A stretch of DNA of 64,000 bases from Bacteroides sp. AN502(2024). GTDB lineage: Bacteria > Bacteroidota > Bacteroidia > Bacteroidales > Bacteroidaceae. The position numbers and the translations under genes are program-made. Below the pieces are notes generated by a model, which searched no databases, was not told where the DNA came from, and saw nothing but the letters and a program-made list of their open reading frames with translations. Shown here one piece after another: positions 60,649-64,000 of this stretch; positions within the stretch are counted from its first letter, which is position 1; every line of letters begins with the position of its first letter. The stretch is taken from positions 1-64,000 of the forward strand of contig NZ_JBGFSP010000009.1 of assembly GCF_041227145.1 (NCBI RefSeq), in the 5' to 3' direction.

Positions 60649-61878
60649 TTATATATTCAAGTAAGAATCTTTGAATCCTAGGAAGTAGAGCACTCCATCC
60701 AGTCCGATGGTGTTGATCGACTGTTTGGCATTTGCCACCACTTTGGGTTTTGCGTGGAATGCGATTCCTAATCCGGCAATCCCCAACATCGGGAGATCGT
60801 TAGCTCCATCTCCTACGGCAATGGTCTGTGCAATATCCACCTTTTCCACTTGTGCAATAAGGCGGAGCAGTTCGGCTTTCCGTTTTCCATCTACTACATC
60901 ACCCAGATAACGTCCGGTCAGTTTTCCATCGATGATTTCCAGTTCGTTGGCATAGACATAATCTATACCATATTTCTTTTGCAGGTATTGACCGAAATAA
61001 GTGAATCCTCCCGAAAGGATGGCGATTTTGTAACCATATTTCTTCAATACATACATCAGTCGGTCTACTCCCTCTGTGATAGGCAAACTCTCGGCTATTT
61101 CCTGCATCACCGATTCGTCCAGCCCTTTTAATAGTGATACGCGACGGGTAAAGCTTTCCGTAAAGTCTATTTCTCCACGCATGGCACTTTCCGTGATAGC
61201 TTTGACTTCATCGCCTACACCGGCACGGATAGCCAGTTCGTCAATCACCTCTGTCTCAATTAATGTAGAGTCCATATCAAAACAGATCAGGCGGCGCATG
61301 CGACGGTACATATTGTCCTGCTGGAAAGAAAAGTCCATTTCCTGTTCACTGGCCAACTTCATCAGCTTCTCCTGCATGACAATGCGGTTTTTCGGAGTAC
61401 CTCGCACTGAAAATTCGATGCAAGCACGGGGGCGAGTATCTGTCTGACATTCATCTAACGGGATACGGCCTGTCAAACGTTTGATGGCATCAATATTCAT
61501 GCCTTGCTCAGCTAATATGCTTGTAGCGGAAGAAATCTGTCGGGCGGAAAGCTTGCGTCCCAGAACCGTCAGAATATAACGGTTTTTCCCTTGCATACCT
61601 ACCCAGTTTTCATATTGCTCGGTGGTGATAGGTTCAAACCGGATGGTAACTCCTAGGGAAGAAGCTTTGAACAACAGTTCCTTCATAATGAATCCGGAAT
61701 GTCTTTCCTCACTCTTGAATAGAATACCCAGCGATAAGGTATTGTGAATATCTGCCTGACCGATATCAAGGATCGTAGCATCATATTTAGCAAGGATTTC
61801 GGTTACAGAAGCAGTCAATCCCGGACGATCTTCGCCGGTGACTCGAATCAGAATCAATTCAGTACTTGATGGTTGCAT
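60649..61878 (-). CDS. serB: phosphoserine phosphatase with N-terminal ACT domains (409 aa)
   Basis: Two ACT-like segments (about 5-85, ELILIRVTGEDRPGLTASVT; about 95-180, YILTVLGRKLSARQISSATS) precede a HAD phosphatase. HAD motifs: nucleophile Asp in LICFDMDSTLIETEVIDELA, Ser in KIAILSGGFTYFGQYL, Lys in DGKRKAELLR and Asp pair in AVGDGANDLPML. The last step of serine synthesis; ACT domains may sense serine. Length matches the long SerB type. It lies 46 bp upstream of the helicase. Confidence 0.95.
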   Translation of the reverse strand: MQPSSTELILIRVTGEDRPGLTASVTEILAKYDATILDIGQADIHNTLSLGILFKSEERHSGFIMKELLFKASSLGVTIRFEPITTEQYENWVGMQGKNRYILTVLGRKLSARQISSATSILAEQGMNIDAIKRLTGRIPLDECQTDTRPRACIEFSVRGTPKNRIVMQEKLMKLASEQEMDFSFQQDNMYRRMRRLICFDMDSTLIETEVIDELAIRAGVGDEVKAITESAMRGEIDFTESFTRRVSLLKGLDESVMQEIAESLPITEGVDRLMYVLKKYGYKIAILSGGFTYFGQYLQKKYGIDYVYANELEIIDGKLTGRYLGDVVDGKRKAELLRLIAQVEKVDIAQTIAVGDGANDLPMLGIAGLGIAFHAKPKVVANAKQSINTIGLDGVLYFLGFKDSYLNI

Positions 61879-61898
61879 AAAAATAGACTTTAACTCTA

Positions 61899-61906
61899 CA
61901 AAAGTA
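61899..61906 (-). promoter_or_regulatory. -7 element of serB
   Basis: TACTTTTG on the minus strand matches TAnnTTTG, 20 bp before the ATG. The IS4-family element sits about 50 bp further upstream, so it leaves this -7 intact but replaces everything beyond. Confidence 0.5.
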
Positions 61907-61959
61907 GAGAAAAAAGTTCATTTTTATGCTAAATAACATAAAAAGTTACACCCGAAAAG

Positions 61960-63294
61960 CAATATTGTCCTAAATAAATTTTGAGCATGAGCTAACTGAC
62001 TATACTGTTAAGTATAGCCTCGAGAGTTCAAAATCAATCCCCCCTAATCGTTTTCGATGGTTTCGGGAGGTGGTGTAAATGGTTGATCAAGCCATTTTTG
62101 GAGGTCGATTTTGGTAAATGTGTTCAGCCGGAGCGTGACCACAAGGTTAGCCAATGCCCATTTGTATCTTGCGATGTGCTTTAGCCATGTCAGAATCAGC
62201 ATTGTAGTCATAGCAGTCCATATTTGGGTCTCTACGGCATTGCGGGATGTGCCGATAAAGCTCTTGATGCGTAGCAGTTGCTTGAGGTTGCGAAAGAAGA
62301 TTTCTATGTTCCACCGAGCCTTGTACAGAGCCGCTATGCTTGATGCTGCCAATGTGAAGTTGTTTGTGAGTAACTCAATTTCAAAACCGTGTTCATCGTT
62401 CCATACTGCGATGCGACGTAAACGTTTGGGATATTTGGATTTGGCCGCCGAGAGTTCGAACTCGATTATTTCGTCAATAAGTACATTCTGAGCGTGTTTT
62501 TCAGGCAAAGGCAACTCCTCTATGGCTTTGTACCGGATATTGTCTTTATGACGCACTACAAAGAACACGTTGCTGCTGTCCCAATTATTCAGCAATGAGT
62601 AGTCACAGTAGCCTCGGTCGGCTACTACAATACTATACGGATGTAACTCAATATCAAAAGCAGCTTTGTTGTCGGTGGTTTTGCCATCGGTGATATTCAC
62701 GAACTCCGGCAAAAGACTGTCATAGTCCAATAGCGTGTGCATCTTGACCGCCCCCTTGGTGGTAGTGTAATGTGCCCAGTCATATATTGACAGAGTCAAT
62801 GACACCAATGTGGAGTCGAGCAGTTTTATCGGCATCTTGAAACGGAACTTTCTTCGTTGCCATAGGGCTTGCTGTCCGAAATACTGAAACAACGAGTAGA
62901 ATATGCCGCGAAAAACCGAACTGTCTCGGTTGGCGTTCTGATATGCTACCGTTGACTTGGATGGTGCACGGTTGATTCCCAAATGATTGAGGTTGCCGGT
63001 GGCTGATTTCAGCCCGTTTGAGATATCTCTGACTGAATCACATCCTGAGAATTGGCTGAAAATCATGCTAACAAACTGACTCCATGTATTGTAGCCCTTA
63101 CAATGCTTGTCTGACCCCGAAGATTTTATGATTTTCCTGATATTTTCTTTCGGGAGATGTGATATTACCTGTGCGAAAAGTGTTATATTTGCCATAGGAA
63201 GTAGATGAGTTGGTGGCTCGCTACTAAGGTAGTCATTTTACCTTAGTTCTACTTCCTTTTTATTTGTTCCCCCAATTTATTTAGGACAATATTG
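61960..63294 (-). mobile_element. complete IS4-family insertion sequence (1335 bp)
   Basis: Perfect 21-bp terminal inverted repeats (61960-61980 and 63274-63294; core ATTGTCCTAAATAAATT) enclose one transposase gene. The 9-bp direct repeat CCCGAAAAG flanks both sides (61951-61959 and 63295-63303). This defines the ends exactly and implies recent insertion in the serB/TlpA-like intergenic gap. A small hairpin (ACTATAC...GTATAGC) lies near the left end. Confidence 0.95.
62044..63195 (-). CDS. IS4-family transposase (383 aa)
   Basis: An N-terminal DUF4372-like domain (FAQVISHLPKENIRKIIKSS, YNTWSQFVSMIFSQFSGCDS) is followed by a DDE_Tnp_1 core. Catalytic candidates are Asp in IKLLDSTLVSL, Asp in IVVADRGYCDYSLL and Glu in ARWNIEIFFRNLKQLLRIKS (the Y-x2-R-x3-E-x6-K motif of IS4). 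Intact, so the element is probably active. Confidence 0.95.
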   Translation of the reverse strand: MANITLFAQVISHLPKENIRKIIKSSGSDKHCKGYNTWSQFVSMIFSQFSGCDSVRDISNGLKSATGNLNHLGINRAPSKSTVAYQNANRDSSVFRGIFYSLFQYFGQQALWQRRKFRFKMPIKLLDSTLVSLTLSIYDWAHYTTTKGAVKMHTLLDYDSLLPEFVNITDGKTTDNKAAFDIELHPYSIVVADRGYCDYSLLNNWDSSNVFFVVRHKDNIRYKAIEELPLPEKHAQNVLIDEIIEFELSAAKSKYPKRLRRIAVWNDEHGFEIELLTNNFTLAASSIAALYKARWNIEIFFRNLKQLLRIKSFIGTSRNAVETQIWTAMTTMLILTWLKHIARYKWALANLVVTLRLNTFTKIDLQKWLDQPFTPPPETIEND

Positions 63295-63347
63295 CCCGAA
63301 AAGTGAGTTTTTTGTTTATTTGCTTGGAAGTTAATTTAATATTTGCT

Positions 63348-63355
63348 TACCTTTG
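63348..63355 (+). promoter_or_regulatory. -7 element of the TlpA-like gene
   Basis: TACCTTTG followed by C matches the consensus, with TTTG at 63319-63322 as a possible -33. It lies downstream of the IS4 insertion, so native transcription may survive, with a 130-nt leader. Confidence 0.5.
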
Positions 63356-63487
63356 CATTTGGTTTCAAGTATAAAGGGTTTGATAATCAGCGGATTCCTC
63401 TTCGCCTGATGCCTGAAAAAACAATGTTTCGGGAAGAAACCACTGTTTAAGGACAGGCCCGGATAGTATTAACTAAAACCGAATTAC

Positions 63488-63982
63488 GTGAAGTATGTAA
63501 AATGGATTTTTGTTGTATTACTGATTTGTTCCTTGACCGCTTTCGTTGAGAAAGACAAACCTACCGGAGGTTTGAGTGAGGGCGACGTAGCCCCTGATTT
63601 TAAAATCGAATCTACGTCAGACGGGCAATCCGCCTTTAAATTGGGAAATTTGAAAGGAAAATATGTGTTGCTAAGTTTTTGGGCAAGTTATGACGCGCAG
63701 TCCCGGATGCAAAATGTAAGTTTGAGCAATGCGCTTCGTTCTTCTCATAATGTGGTAATGGTTTCTATTTCATTTGACGAATATCAGTCAATATTTGAAG
63801 AAACCGTTCGTAAGGATCAAATAGTTACGCCCACTTGTTTCGTGGAAACAGAAGGCGAGGATTCCGGCTTATTTAAGAAATACCGAGGGTTCACTAACTA
63901 TTTATTGGATGGAAATGGTGTAATTATAGCCAAAAACATCTCTGCTGCAGATCTTTCTGCTTATGTAAAAGAAATCGGTTGA
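63488..63982 (+). CDS. TlpA/AhpC-like thioredoxin-fold protein without CxxC (164 aa)
   Basis: GTG start, signal peptide (VKWIFVVLLICSLTAFVEKD), then a thioredoxin-fold domain (GLSEGDVAPDFKIES, GKYVLLSFWASYDAQSRMQN, VVMVSISFDEYQSIFEETVR). The position that should read W-C-x-x-C is WASYDAQ, so the redox cysteines are missing. The protein may bind rather than reduce. The last 18 bases of the window follow its stop. Confidence 0.8.
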   Translation: MKYVKWIFVVLLICSLTAFVEKDKPTGGLSEGDVAPDFKIESTSDGQSAFKLGNLKGKYVLLSFWASYDAQSRMQNVSLSNALRSSHNVVMVSISFDEYQSIFEETVRKDQIVTPTCFVETEGEDSGLFKKYRGFTNYLLDGNGVIIAKNISAADLSAYVKEIG

Positions 63983-64000
63983 CGATTTTAAGAATGTAGG

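Overview
The window is chromosomal DNA of a gut Bacteroides-type bacterium. The support is direct: SusC/SusD pairs, an ECF sigma/FecR pair, start codons without Shine-Dalgarno sequences, and repeated TAnnTTTG promoter -7 elements ahead of many genes. Species cannot be fixed from the sequence alone.

Layout. (1) 1-8048: one end of a Mu-like transposable prophage, resembling the Bacteroides 'hankyphage' type (analogy, not tested). It carries an early operon on the minus strand (MuA-type transposase, MuB-type ATPase, a second P-loop ATPase, GemA-like and DUF3164-like genes, small zinc-finger proteins) and a plus-strand repressor. Repeated GTACGTTTCGTTT sites lie near the proposed terminus at 8048. 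(2) 8049-16525: a scrap yard of other mobile and decayed DNA. It holds a tyrosine recombinase with a frameshifted RteC-like gene, fragments of a mobile-element protein, three successive genes each interrupted by an in-frame TAG, two related iteron-bearing blocks in opposite orientation, a 22-bp tandem array, and an IS3-family element. (3) 16526-40044: a 12-gene polysaccharide utilization locus on the plus strand. Its order is sigma factor, anti-sigma, SusC with STN domain, SusD, clan GH-A-like lipoprotein, metallo-beta-lactamase-fold lipoprotein, FAD oxidoreductase, GH31, GH110-like, GH3 with PA14, GH89 and GH3. The GH110 (alpha-1,3-galactosidase) and GH89 (alpha-N-acetylglucosaminidase) families, together with sigma/anti-sigma control, point to host mucin-type O-glycans. 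(4) 40045-46340: accessory genes (DUF6261, a secreted protein behind a strikingly structured leader, two AraC regulators, a GNAT-YoaP protein and a CatA-like acetyltransferase). (5) 46341-64000: more ordinary chromosome with tRNA-Arg, a TPR protein, pabB-pabC, DUF2461, YhcH-like, glgB, a GH13 amylase, a patatin, a frameshifted glutamine synthetase, a PepSY-like protein, a DEAD-box helicase, serB, a complete IS4-family element with a 9-bp target duplication, and a TlpA-like protein without its CxxC.

How the parts work together. In the locus, the STN domain of SusC should signal ligand occupancy to the FecR-like anti-sigma and release the sigma factor. SusD and the lipoproteins capture and cut glycan at the surface, and exo-acting periplasmic enzymes finish the breakdown. 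The FAD oxidoreductase and the metallo-beta-lactamase-fold lipoprotein have no assigned role and are the least explained members.

Caution. At least five genes (DUF3164-like, gemA-like, rteC-like, the 13.7-14.2 kb gene, glutamine synthetase) are broken by single-base indels, mostly in short homopolymers. Assembly or sequencing error is therefore a serious alternative to real decay. The most novel-looking feature is the 41.70-41.99 kb leader, whose long complementary segments interlock in a pseudoknot-like order.
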